Positions 1 through 8,381 of a stretch of DNA of 64,000 nt are shown here, one piece after another. This DNA is from Chryseobacterium phosphatilyticum (GTDB lineage: Bacteria > Bacteroidota > Bacteroidia > Flavobacteriales > Weeksellaceae): NCBI RefSeq assembly GCF_002899825.2, contig NZ_PPED02000001.1, positions 620,001 through 684,000 on the forward strand, given 5' to 3'. The notes under the pieces are model-generated. The model ran no database searches. It was given only the letters and a program-made list of their open reading frames with translations, and had not been told where the DNA came from. Each line of letters starts with the position of its first letter. Within the stretch, counting starts at the first letter, position 1. The translations under genes were made by a program, and so were the position numbers.

Positions 1-1875
1 AAAACGATGATATAAAGCAGAATATAAATATCCGTTATCCCAATTATATTTGTATCCGAGTTCAATAGAATTGGTAAACTGAGGCCGCAATGCGGGATTT
101 CCAACTTTAATAATTTCTGCATCATCATATTTTGGAAAAATCCTGATATCTACTTCATTAGGACGGTCTACTCTTCTGTTATAAAAGACAGATAACTTAT
201 TGTGATCATTAAGTTTATAAGCCAGTCTGAAGTTCGGAAATGGCTGAGTATAATTGTATCCGTCACTTTTATATGTTGGATGATTGGGGTTGACATCATA
301 TTGAATTCTTACATATTCAAGTCTTAAGCCGAGCTCTGCTTCCCATTTTTCATTTTCAAAGATGTAATTTCCGTAAACTGCAGGAATGAACTCTTTATAA
401 TCAGCTTTTCCACCTGCTGCAACATCCAGTACAGAGTTTGTTCCCGGGATAAAATTCATGTTCGTTGGAATACTTCTGTTCCTCAACTTAATTCCTGTCT
501 CAATTCTTCCGTACTTCAAAGGTTTTACATAGTCGACATTTAAATCATAAACCTGCTCATCGGATAATAGCTTAAAAGAATCTGAACCGGTGGAAGCCGG
601 TAAATAGTTATCATAGAAATATTTTTCATCCTCTCTATGAAATGTATAATTAAATCCAACATTCAACACATGCCCTGCCTCTTTGAATTTATGCTGATAC
701 GAAGCTGTTCCCATTATCGTAGTTTTTAATTCATCTTCCAAAAACTGCCATAAACGAAGCCGCTGAGACAAATCTCCATTAAAAAATGGCTGATCACCGC
801 GATCAATAATCTTTTCACTGCCATACATTCCTGAAATTGTTAATGAGTTTTGTGCATCAATATTCCAATCTATTCCTGCTTTGGTCGTAAAAAAATTAGT
901 ATTTCTATTTCTTTTCAATTGTGAATTGATCACCGTTCCGTCATCGTAGGTACGGGTTACAAATTCATTTTTATTGAGGGTCTCAGTGTATAAATTATCA
1001 GCCTGCAAGAAGACATTCACTTTATTTTTTCTGTAGTTAAGTGACAACGTCGGATTTATCTTGGGAGTCAGGGTATATTGTGGTCTGATCGTGGGTAAAT
1101 TTTCCTTTCTTACCCAAAGAGATCCTAAACCTGTTGTGAATCCCACTTTCCCATTCCATCCATTTTGCTTATTTTTTTTCATAATAATATTGATGATTCC
1201 TGCATTTCCATTAGCATCATATTTTGATGAAGGATTGTTGATAATTTCAATCCTGTCAATAGAAGAAGCAGGAATATTATCAAGTCCTGTCTGACTGCCA
1301 AACCCCGTAAGTGAAGTTTGTTTACCATCAATCAAAACAGTTACTTTATCACTCCCTCTCAGTTGTACTTTCCCCTCTTGTACTGTAATTCCGGGTAGAT
1401 TTTGCATGCTTTGCAATACAGAACCCCCACTTTGACTGATATTGTCTGCTACAGAATATGTTTTTTTATCAAGACGACTGTCTATTTCACTCTTTTTGGA
1501 AGCAGTGATCGTAATGGCTTCTATTGTTGTTTCTTTTTCCCGTTTTGGACGAAGTTCTATAGTTGGTATTTCCAGAAACTCAGAAAGGCTTCCTATAAAA
1601 ACAGGCTGAGAGACGGTTTCATAACCTGTCATTGAAGTTATCATGATGTAATGATCTGGTTGTATTCCTGCTAAGGAGAACCTTCCGTCTTCATTACTGA
1701 TCGTTCCGGCTAGAAATGCACTGTCTTTTTCTTTTTTAAAAACAATACTGGCATATGGCAATATCATATTATCTTTATTGGTAATCTTCCCCGAGACAGT
1801 CACAGATATTGTCTGTGCAAAAGCAATACTGGTTATCATGCAAACGGGAAAAAGAAGAAGTTTCTTTCGATTCAT
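1..1875 (-). CDS. TonB-linked outer-membrane beta-barrel protein, C-terminus cut by window edge
   Basis: The frame is open from an ATG at 1875 to base 1, giving 625 codons with no stop. The N-terminus is a signal peptide ending near IAFAQ (residues 17-21). A carboxypeptidase-like regulatory fold follows (about 24-105), with the typical DGRFSLAGI turn. The plug domain (about 120-230) contains VLQSMQNLPGI, VLIDGKQTSLTG and SSKYDANGNAGIINI. The remainder is barrel strands. This layout fits the outer-membrane barrel family 3 group of TonB-dependent proteins, which lack an obvious substrate signature. It is the last visible gene of a run that also contains a TauE/SafE permease and a repeat membrane protein, 33 nt downstream of the latter, so co-transcription is likely. 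The substrate is unknown; a metal ion or small organic ligand is possible. Confidence 0.85.
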   Translation of the reverse strand, partial: MNRKKLLLFPVCMITSIAFAQTISVTVSGKITNKDNMILPYASIVFKKEKDSAFLAGTISNEDGRFSLAGIQPDHYIMITSMTGYETVSQPVFIGSLSEFLEIPTIELRPKREKETTIEAITITASKKSEIDSRLDKKTYSVADNISQSGGSVLQSMQNLPGITVQEGKVQLRGSDKVTVLIDGKQTSLTGFGSQTGLDNIPASSIDRIEIINNPSSKYDANGNAGIINIIMKKNKQNGWNGKVGFTTGLGSLWVRKENLPTIRPQYTLTPKINPTLSLNYRKNKVNVFLQADNLYTETLNKNEFVTRTYDDGTVINSQLKRNRNTNFFTTKAGIDWNIDAQNSLTISGMYGSEKIIDRGDQPFFNGDLSQRLRLWQFLEDELKTTIMGTASYQHKFKEAGHVLNVGFNYTFHREDEKYFYDNYLPASTGSDSFKLLSDEQVYDLNVDYVKPLKYGRIETGIKLRNRSIPTNMNFIPGTNSVLDVAAGGKADYKEFIPAVYGNYIFENEKWEAELGLRLEYVRIQYDVNPNHPTYKSDGYNYTQPFPNFRLAYKLNDHNKLSVFYNRRVDRPNEVDIRIFPKYDDAEIIKVGNPALRPQFTNSIELGYKYNWDNGYLYSALYHRF

Positions 1876-1908
1876 TCTAATAGTCTTTAATTATGTAATT
1901 TTTTGTTA

Positions 1909-2670
1909 TCAGTGGTCTTTAATTTTGACAAAGCAATTCTGAGAATGCTTTTTCTGCGAGATGATAATCATAATAATCATCAAAACAAGAGATATGAGGG
2001 AAGCATTCACCGTTCCAAGATCAAAACCACCTTTAGTCAAAGGCTTTGTTAAAAGATCTCCGAAAGTTGCTCCAAAAGGTCTGGTAAAAACAAAAGCAAT
2101 CCAAAAAAGAATAACATGATTGATTTTTGTAAAATAATGAAGCATTACCACAATAAGGATAATACCTCCTGTAATACATGCTCCGGTTAAATACCCCAAT
2201 CCGAGATTGTCACTTAAAAAATCTCCGAATGCCGTTCCAAGACTGTTTGAAAATAATATAGCCGTCCAGTAATAAAGTTCTTTTGTTTGCTCAAAGATCG
2301 GATAGACCTCAAGATTATTATACTTTTTGTACCATAAAAAAAGAGAAGTTAAAAGGCCAGTTAGAAGAATTAAGCTCCCCCCCAGATATCCTGCTTTTAA
2401 AGTTCTGTCTATGAAATCAGAAATTTCAGTACCTAAAGTTGTAGTTCCTATAATCACTATCCAGTATACAGCCGGAACATATTCCTTTAATTTAAATTGC
2501 AGAGATAGTATGATGAAAAAAAAGGATAAGGTAACAAGAATTCCCATTGTATATCCCAAATTTAATGTCATGGAAATAAAATCTCCCAAAGTCTCTCCTA
2601 AGGTAGTTGCCACAATTTTCATGAGCCAGAAAAGGATGGTGACCGCTGCAACTTTATTTGTTGTTCTCAT
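1909..2670 (-). CDS. Four-repeat integral membrane protein (COG4705-like)
   Basis: 253 aa, almost entirely hydrophobic, with about eight predicted membrane spans. The sequence is built from four copies of one unit: each has a span ending in TLGETLGDF or a variant (TLGTEISDF, SLGTAFGDF, PFGATFGDL), followed by a LGYxxG-type loop and a second span. The repeated acidic Asp after Gly lies at the same place in every copy and could line a pore or ion site. This matches what I know of the COG4705 family of uncharacterised membrane-anchored proteins; their function is not established. The gene sits 27 nt downstream of a TauE/SafE permease and 33 nt upstream of an outer-membrane barrel, both on the same strand. 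A transport or stress role under the adjacent two-component system is inference. Confidence 0.8.
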   Translation of the reverse strand: MRTTNKVAAVTILFWLMKIVATTLGETLGDFISMTLNLGYTMGILVTLSFFFIILSLQFKLKEYVPAVYWIVIIGTTTLGTEISDFIDRTLKAGYLGGSLILLTGLLTSLFLWYKKYNNLEVYPIFEQTKELYYWTAILFSNSLGTAFGDFLSDNLGLGYLTGACITGGIILIVVMLHYFTKINHVILFWIAFVFTRPFGATFGDLLTKPLTKGGFDLGTVNASLISLVLMIIMIIISQKKHSQNCFVKIKDH

Positions 2671-2697
2671 TTTTTTAATTTGTTGATGTCTGGAATG

Positions 2698-3732
2698 TTA
2701 CGTTTTCAATTTTGTAAGCACATTATTTTTATAACAATAAAATTCATGGGTTGTCTTTTTTCCCAAGGTATATACCTTCTCAATCTGAACATCATCATAA
2801 TGTTCCATAAGCTTATGGTATTTATCTTTAAGACTTCCGGATAAGTCTTCCGGCTGTACTGTTTTTTCAATCTCCAGGCCTTTATTTACCTCATATTCTA
2901 CAGATACACGGGTATTTTTCCAGGATATTGTGTACATATTTTTATTGTTGGTAGACCCATTATTAACTACAATTTGATCTTGTTGAATAATTTTACCTGA
3001 AGTACCTGTCAACAAAGCAATACCGGAAATTACCATTGCTCCGTACCCTATTTTTTTAAACCAATTTTCACTCAAATACGGAAGAATATATTGTACCGTA
3101 TAAGAAGATAGTACTGCGGCAGCTGCTATTATTATACCCAACCACAAGGCCATATGGGAATACAACCCCAATGAAACATAAATGATAAGCTTAACCAGAT
3201 GAAGAAATATCTCATTGGCCGCCCGGGTAGCAACAATCTCCTCTTTTCTAAGCCCGAATTTTAAATAAAAACGGTTGAAAAGAAGTCCTACAGCACCGGT
3301 AATTCCTGAAATAAAACCAGCAGAAAAACCGATTAGTGCTAATAGGTACTTAGGATAAACCTTTTCAGTTTCTTCTTTTTTATTTTTGGAAGTGAAAAGT
3401 TGCGGAAGATTAGCTATCAGGAAGACACCTACCAGAAGTTGAAGGTAGTTTGGATTTACATATTTAATCAGGTAAGCTCCCAATAAAACAGCAGGAATAG
3501 AAAACGGAACAAACCATAAAAATATCTTCCAGTTAATATGCCTCTTAAAGACCGCGATCCGGGAAGCAGAACTTGTAAAAGTACCAATTGTCAGGGAGAA
3601 AGGAACCAAAGATGTTGGAAGCAGTAGATTGAGAATAGGAATCAAAATCAGACTTGCACCACCTCCACAAATAGCGCTGATCCAGAATGCAAGTATTGTT
3701 CCTGTGAATAAAAGGGCAATTTTAAAAATCAT
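2698..3732 (-). CDS. TauE/SafE family membrane permease with C-terminal extension
   Basis: 344 aa. Residues 1-250 hold about eight membrane spans with the family's features: the start FWISAICGGGASLILIPIL (Gly-rich first repeat) and the second repeat GFSAGFISGITGAVGLLFNR. TauE/SafE proteins export or import sulfur-containing or other small anions across the inner membrane; the substrate here cannot be read from sequence. The last roughly 95 residues are soluble and not part of the usual permease, with a hydrophilic segment ending CYKNNVLTKLKT. This tail resembles a small exported or cytosolic domain fused to the permease and may sense or bind a ligand. The ATG at 3732 follows a 95-nt gap after the histidine kinase gene, and that gap carries a direct repeat matching one upstream of the response regulator. 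Confidence 0.85.
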   Translation of the reverse strand: MIFKIALLFTGTILAFWISAICGGGASLILIPILNLLLPTSLVPFSLTIGTFTSSASRIAVFKRHINWKIFLWFVPFSIPAVLLGAYLIKYVNPNYLQLLVGVFLIANLPQLFTSKNKKEETEKVYPKYLLALIGFSAGFISGITGAVGLLFNRFYLKFGLRKEEIVATRAANEIFLHLVKLIIYVSLGLYSHMALWLGIIIAAAAVLSSYTVQYILPYLSENWFKKIGYGAMVISGIALLTGTSGKIIQQDQIVVNNGSTNNKNMYTISWKNTRVSVEYEVNKGLEIEKTVQPEDLSGSLKDKYHKLMEHYDDVQIEKVYTLGKKTTHEFYCYKNNVLTKLKT

Positions 3733-3783
3733 TTCTAAATAAATTTACACTTCAGTATATTTCCAATACAAAGGTGCAATTCG

Positions 3784-3802
3784 ATTTAGAAGAAATTTAG
3801 AA
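3784..3802. promoter_or_regulatory. Tandem 8-bp direct repeat with 11-bp period, candidate response-regulator site
   Basis: ATTTAGAA occurs at 3784-3791 and again at 3795-3802, exactly 11 bp apart, 52-70 nt upstream of the TauE/SafE start codon. OmpR/PhoB-type regulators bind as head-to-tail dimers to half-sites spaced 11 bp apart. The unit differs by one base from the repeat upstream of the response regulator (ATTTTGAA), so the same protein could bind both. Confidence 0.45.
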
Positions 3803-3827
3803 TTCTCTTTACCAGGTTATTTTTTAA

Positions 3828-5120
3828 CTATATTTTAACGGAGAAGAAATGGTGATTATTTTCAAATCTGTAGCTTATTGTCCAATGATGAAATTTACAG
3901 ATCTCCTGAATAATAGACAGTCCTAAACCACTACCATTATGAACTGTTGATAGCTTTGAAAATCTTTTAAACAACAAATCTGTATTTAGTGGTTGGGTCC
4001 CGGAATTAGAAATTTCAAAAACAGAATCTGTTAATTGTATAGTGATAAAACCATCAGATGGTGTATGGCGAATTGCATTAATAACCAAATTATTGATCAT
4101 AATTTCTGTCAGACTGCTGTTTCCATTTACGAAAATATCCGAGCCGATTATCTCCAGTACTTTAATGTTTTTTTGTTCAAAATGCTCCCGAAGAATATCA
4201 ATACTTTGATGAAGCAGGTGATCAAACTGAATGCTTTCAGAGTTATCAAACTGATTATTTTCGATCTTGGCCAGCAGTAAAAGATTTTTATTGATACGGG
4301 AACTTCGGCTTAATGCTTTATTCATTTCCTCTACTATCCGATATTGTTTTTCTGTGAGATTCTGATCCTGTAGCAGCAGATCCAGTTTATTTTTAAGAAT
4401 AGCCAAAGGAGTCTGAAGCTCATGAGAGGCATTTTCTGTAAATTCTTTTTGCGTTTTATAAACAGAGACATTATGCTCTATCAGCTTATAAAGAGATTGA
4501 TTGAGCTCTTCAAATTCTGTAGTATCAGAGGCAGGAAACTGTATTTTGGTCTGGCTATTGAGTTGAAAAGTTTTCAGCTGATCCAGTGTTGCCCTAAAGG
4601 GCTTCCAAACAGACGCAGATAGTCTTCTGTTCAGGTATAAAAGCCCTACCACAATCATCACAAAGAAAAAGATTGCGATCATTGCAATGACGGCAATGGT
4701 TTCATGAGTCTCTTCAATATTAGTCTGTATTGTGAAAAGATAGGGTTTATTATGAATATAAACCACTTTCTTCAGACATCGGTATCTTTCTTTCTTTTGT
4801 TCGGATATAAATGGAAGGTGCCTTTCATTGGTATAAACACTGTCTCCTTTTATATGATCTCCTGATATTTTCTCAATATTGGTTTCCGGCTGAATATGAT
4901 TCCATAAGCCAAGGCCTTCTTCCAATTCCTTATCTGAAAGTTTTAACTGGTTGAATTCATAAGCCGTTTTTTCAACAATAATCTGGTTATGTTCATCCAG
5001 TTCACTCTTCCAGATCGTATCTACCACTACATAATATACAGGAATACTTATCATTAATACGACAAGTACATATATAAGAAATGGTTTTGTTGTTTTGCTT
5101 AATAGTGGTTTCAAGGTCAA
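3828..5120 (-). CDS. Sensor histidine kinase of an OmpR-type two-component system
   Basis: 430 aa. A first membrane span (about 13-33) and a second (about 142-163) enclose a periplasmic sensor region of about 105 residues with no recognised domain. A linker follows, then the HisKA segment with phospho-acceptor His233 in ASHELQTPLAIL. The ATPase domain shows an N-box (NNLVINAIRH, 343-352) and a G-box (GSGLGL, 396-401). No ATG is available upstream before an in-frame stop, so translation probably begins at TTG 5120 or TTG 5114. The response regulator gene ends 55 nt upstream on the same strand, so the pair forms an operon. The stimulus is unknown; the flanking permease and outer-membrane genes suggest a metal or small anion. 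Confidence 0.9.
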   Translation of the reverse strand: MTLKPLLSKTTKPFLIYVLVVLMISIPVYYVVVDTIWKSELDEHNQIIVEKTAYEFNQLKLSDKELEEGLGLWNHIQPETNIEKISGDHIKGDSVYTNERHLPFISEQKKERYRCLKKVVYIHNKPYLFTIQTNIEETHETIAVIAMIAIFFFVMIVVGLLYLNRRLSASVWKPFRATLDQLKTFQLNSQTKIQFPASDTTEFEELNQSLYKLIEHNVSVYKTQKEFTENASHELQTPLAILKNKLDLLLQDQNLTEKQYRIVEEMNKALSRSSRINKNLLLLAKIENNQFDNSESIQFDHLLHQSIDILREHFEQKNIKVLEIIGSDIFVNGNSSLTEIMINNLVINAIRHTPSDGFITIQLTDSVFEISNSGTQPLNTDLLFKRFSKLSTVHNGSGLGLSIIQEICKFHHWTISYRFENNHHFFSVKI

Positions 5121-5175
5121 TATGAATTAAAAATTATAGGACTTTAGGATTGATAATCTATTAAATCTGGTTTTT

Positions 5176-5850
5176 TTACAGCTCCCATTTATAGCCGGTT
5201 CCATACACTGTTTTGAGATAATGTCCGGAGCCGGCATCATACAGTTTTTTCTTAAGGTTTTTTACATGAGCATAGACAAAGTCATGGTTGTCAAGCATAT
5301 CTGCAAAATCCCCCGAAAGATGCTCTGCAAGGGTACTCTTAGAGATTACCTTATTTTTGTTTCCAATAAAATAAATGAGAAGATCAAATTCTTTTTTGGT
5401 TAGGGAGACGATCACATGATTTACAGATACTGTTTTAGCCGGAAGATCAATCTGAAGCTCATTTTGTGTAATAACATTAGAACTGCTGAATTGTTTTCTA
5501 CGGATAATAGAATATACTCTTGCCATCAGTTCTGAAAGGTGGAAAGGTTTTGTAAGATAATCATCAGCTCCCATTTTCAATCCTTCTATTTTATCATCCA
5601 ATGCATTTTTAGCAGAAATGATAATCACCCCATCCTGTTTGTTCTGTTTTTTTAATTCCTCTAAAATTCTAAGTCCATTTCCATCAGGAAGCATGATATC
5701 TAATATAATACAATCATATTGAAATGCTTCAATCTTATCCATAGCTTGCCTGAATGTATCAACCGCTTCACAGAGATAGTTTTCCTCAGATAAATACTCT
5801 GAAATACTTTGGGCAAGTTCTGCCTCGTCTTCAACAATTAGGATTTTCAT
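5176..5850 (-). CDS. OmpR/PhoB-family response regulator
   Basis: 224 aa. The receiver domain (1-115) has the acidic pocket EDE (7-9), phospho-acceptor Asp51 in LDIMLPDG, the switch Ser79 and Lys101 in TKPF. The C-terminal winged helix (about 127-222) ends with the characteristic VYGTGYKWEL. It is the DNA-binding partner of the histidine kinase encoded 55 nt downstream. A perfect tandem 11-bp repeat lies 18-39 nt upstream of the ATG and would suit autoregulation. A TAGATTTG element (minus strand, 5862-5855) matches the Bacteroidetes -7 box but lies so close to the ATG that the transcript would be nearly leaderless, and no good -33 box is seen. Confidence 0.93.
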   Translation of the reverse strand: MKILIVEDEAELAQSISEYLSEENYLCEAVDTFRQAMDKIEAFQYDCIILDIMLPDGNGLRILEELKKQNKQDGVIIISAKNALDDKIEGLKMGADDYLTKPFHLSELMARVYSIIRRKQFSSSNVITQNELQIDLPAKTVSVNHVIVSLTKKEFDLLIYFIGNKNKVISKSTLAEHLSGDFADMLDNHDFVYAHVKNLKKKLYDAGSGHYLKTVYGTGYKWEL

Positions 5851-5867
5851 GCCCCAAATCTATCATT

Positions 5868-5889
5868 AAATTTTGAAGAAATTTTGAAG
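5868..5889. promoter_or_regulatory. Perfect tandem 11-bp repeat upstream of response regulator, candidate autoregulatory site
   Basis: AAATTTTGAAG is present twice back to back (5868-5878 and 5879-5889). The 11-bp period is the spacing used by OmpR/PhoB-family dimers, and the site sits just upstream of the response regulator gene. A close variant with the same period lies upstream of the TauE/SafE gene at 3784-3802. Confidence 0.5.
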
Positions 5890-5942
5890 TTCAAGAATTA
5901 ACACTATACATAAAAGTAAAAAATACTAAGGTATTTATACTC

Positions 5943-6932
5943 CTATTTTGGAACCTGTGCTTTTTCATAAACCAGGCCTTCCGCTTTCAATTCCTGCCAG
6001 AAACCGACAGGAATTTTGGTATGTAATGCTTCCACATTATCCTGTACTTGCTCTGGTTTACTTGCTCCGGGAATAATAGACGCAAATTGATCAGAAGCAA
6101 GTACAAAATGAAGTGCTGCATCGATAATATTTATCTTATATTTCTCTGCAATAGCCATGATCCTATTTCGTTTTTCGTCCATTCCTTTTGGGATTACATT
6201 CTTATAATTATATCGTTCTCTTCCCGCAATATACCCCGAATTATATCCCGCTCCCGAAACCAGTTGTACCCCTGCACTTTTTACGGCAGGAAGAAGCCTG
6301 TCTATAGCATCTTCATGTTCCAGGATAGAATATTGGGTCGCAGAAAGACAAATATCGGGATCTGCCGATTCAATACAATCTAAAATAGGTTCAATTTTAT
6401 TGACCCCCATCCTCCATGCCTTGATGATTCCCTGATCCCGAAGCTCAGAAAGTACTCTGAATGCTCCTTCTTTCGCCTGTTTCAGAAAATAAGGATAACG
6501 ATCTCCTACCTGATCTTCAGAAAGATCATGGATATAAACAATATCAATATGATTGAGCCCGGTTCTTTGCAAGCTATCAGCAATTGACCTTTTTATGGCG
6601 TCGGCTGTATAATCATGTCTGAAATCATAAGGTAATGGATTTTTCCACATTGTAGGAGGAACTTCAGGTTCGGGAACTTCATCAAATAATCTTCCTACCT
6701 TGGTTGAAAATACAAATTCATTCCGGTTTTTATCTTTAAGAAAATCTCCAAATCTTCGCTCACTTTTTGTAAGTCCGTACCATGGGGAGGTATCAAAATA
6801 TCTGATTCCAGAGTTCCAGGCAGCTTGAAGTATCTCATGAGCCTGCTCATCCGTAATATTTTCAAAGGCTGTTCCGATAGCAACTCCTCCAATTCCCAGT
6901 TTATGTTTTTCTGTTAAAATCTCTGCTTTCAT
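5943..6932 (-). CDS. Aldo/keto reductase
   Basis: 329 aa from the ATG at 6932 (MKAEILTEKHKLGIGG). The frame stays open upstream to 7085, but the extra 51 residues are rich in Cys, Tyr and Arg, match nothing expected and would run into the divergent promoter region. The NADPH-dependent (alpha/beta)8 barrel family tetrad is visible: Asp in FDTSPWYG, Tyr in the same motif, Lys in STKVG and His in VYIHD. The product reduces aldehydes, ketones or sugars; the closest flavour is L-fucose or D-threo-aldose dehydrogenase-like, but specificity cannot be fixed. The gene is transcribed divergently from a type II NADH dehydrogenase gene and has no other close partner. Confidence 0.88.
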   Translation of the reverse strand: MKAEILTEKHKLGIGGVAIGTAFENITDEQAHEILQAAWNSGIRYFDTSPWYGLTKSERRFGDFLKDKNRNEFVFSTKVGRLFDEVPEPEVPPTMWKNPLPYDFRHDYTADAIKRSIADSLQRTGLNHIDIVYIHDLSEDQVGDRYPYFLKQAKEGAFRVLSELRDQGIIKAWRMGVNKIEPILDCIESADPDICLSATQYSILEHEDAIDRLLPAVKSAGVQLVSGAGYNSGYIAGRERYNYKNVIPKGMDEKRNRIMAIAEKYKINIIDAALHFVLASDQFASIIPGASKPEQVQDNVEALHTKIPVGFWQELKAEGLVYEKAQVPK

Positions 6933-7094
6933 ATCGTATATTTTATGGTGTTGGTAATCAAATATACTGCAAACATCGTGCATACTTAAAAAGCAATAGT
7001 ACCTGCAATCAGTATAGTATGTTAAAACTTTGTTTTTCAACCTCTTTGGTCTTGTTCTTGAATCAGGTATAGGACACCATTTCAATATTCAGCT

Positions 7095-8369
7095 ATGAAA
7101 AAGCATATTCTAATCGTAGGAGGAGGATTTGCCGGGATCAATCTTATCAAATCACTTCGCAACGATAAAAGATTTAACATGACCCTGGTAGATAAAAATA
7201 ATTATCATTTTTTTCCTCCGTTGATCTATCAGGTTGCCACTTCTTTTATAGAAGCGTCTAATATCAGCTATCCTTTCCGTAAACTATTTTCAGATAACAA
7301 AAATGTGAAGTTCCATATGGGAAATCTTATTACAGTAAATCCTGAAAATAAATCCATAGAAACAGATACCGGATCGTTACATTATGATTATCTCGTAATA
7401 GCTTCTGGAACAGAATCTAATTTCTTTGGAATGGAGAATGTACGAAAATGTGCTTTACCTATGAAAAGTATCGAAGAAGCGCTTTATCTTCGAAATCATA
7501 TATTATTAACCCTGGAAGAAGCTGCAAAAAACAAAGATATAACACAGGCCGAGAAACTACAGAATATCGTCATTGCGGGTGGTGGCCCTACTGGTGTGGA
7601 ATTAGCAGGGATGCTTGCTGAAATGGGAAAATATATTGCTAGAAAAGAATATCCGGAAATCAAATTAAGCCTTTCCGGAATCTACCTCATTGATGCATTA
7701 CCTTCATTACTTTCACCGATGAGCAAATTGGCACAAAATGCAGCATATGAAAAATTAAAAGAATTGGGAGTTAAAATACTTCTCAATGTTTCTGTTAAAG
7801 ATTATGTTGATTCCAAAGTGATCTTAAGCGATGGAACATCAATAGAAACAGAAACATTAATCTGGACATCCGGAGTTATTGGTCGTGAAATTAAAGGGTT
7901 ACCGGAAGAAACCATAGGCAAAGGAAGACGAATACTTGTAGATGCTTATAATAAGGTGATACATACAGAAGATATTTATGCATTGGGAGATATCTGTTTA
8001 ATGTTATCTGAGGAAAAGTATCCTAAGGGACATCCACAGCTTGCTCAGGTTGCCATTCAGCAGGGAAAAAATCTTGGCGCAAATTTTAAGCGTATAGAGG
8101 AAGAAAAAGTATTGGAACCCTTCCGCTACAACGATAAAGGAAGTATGGCCATTATATCAAAGTATAATGCAGTAGTGGACCTTCCAAAACATTCATTTAA
8201 AGGATTTTTCGCATGGATGACCTGGCTTTTCATTCATATCATTCCTCTTGTAGGCTTTGGAAATAAAATCCAGCTTGCTTTAGATTGGTTTCGCCTGTTC
8301 ATCACCAATAATCCTTCTATAAGACTTATTCTTTTTCCTAAAAGAAATACAGGGAACGGATCATCTTAA
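7095..8369 (+). CDS. ndh: Type II NADH:quinone oxidoreductase-like flavoprotein
   Basis: 424 aa. An N-terminal FAD-binding Rossmann motif (IVGGGFAGINLIKSL, 6-20) is followed by a second dinucleotide motif for NADH (IAGGGPTGVELAGML) in mid-protein and the FAD-contact motif YALGDIC near residue 300. The C-terminal about 60 residues (FFAWMTWLFIHIIPLVGF) are hydrophobic and amphipathic, as in NDH-2 enzymes that attach to the inner face of the membrane and pass electrons from NADH to quinone without pumping protons. Length fits the family (400-450 aa). The next gene, an SDR with a C-terminal membrane anchor, begins 12 nt later, so the two are probably co-transcribed. A related pyridine nucleotide-disulfide oxidoreductase cannot be excluded. 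Confidence 0.85.
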   Translation: MKKHILIVGGGFAGINLIKSLRNDKRFNMTLVDKNNYHFFPPLIYQVATSFIEASNISYPFRKLFSDNKNVKFHMGNLITVNPENKSIETDTGSLHYDYLVIASGTESNFFGMENVRKCALPMKSIEEALYLRNHILLTLEEAAKNKDITQAEKLQNIVIAGGGPTGVELAGMLAEMGKYIARKEYPEIKLSLSGIYLIDALPSLLSPMSKLAQNAAYEKLKELGVKILLNVSVKDYVDSKVILSDGTSIETETLIWTSGVIGREIKGLPEETIGKGRRILVDAYNKVIHTEDIYALGDICLMLSEEKYPKGHPQLAQVAIQQGKNLGANFKRIEEEKVLEPFRYNDKGSMAIISKYNAVVDLPKHSFKGFFAWMTWLFIHIIPLVGFGNKIQLALDWFRLFITNNPSIRLILFPKRNTGNGSS

Positions 8370-8381
8370 ATCTATCAAATT

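Noticed and set aside
6933..7085. N-terminal extension of the aldo/keto reductase frame to 7085
   Set aside because: The extra residues lack family similarity, are rich in Cys and Arg and would cover the divergent promoter area; the ATG at 6932 gives the usual start.
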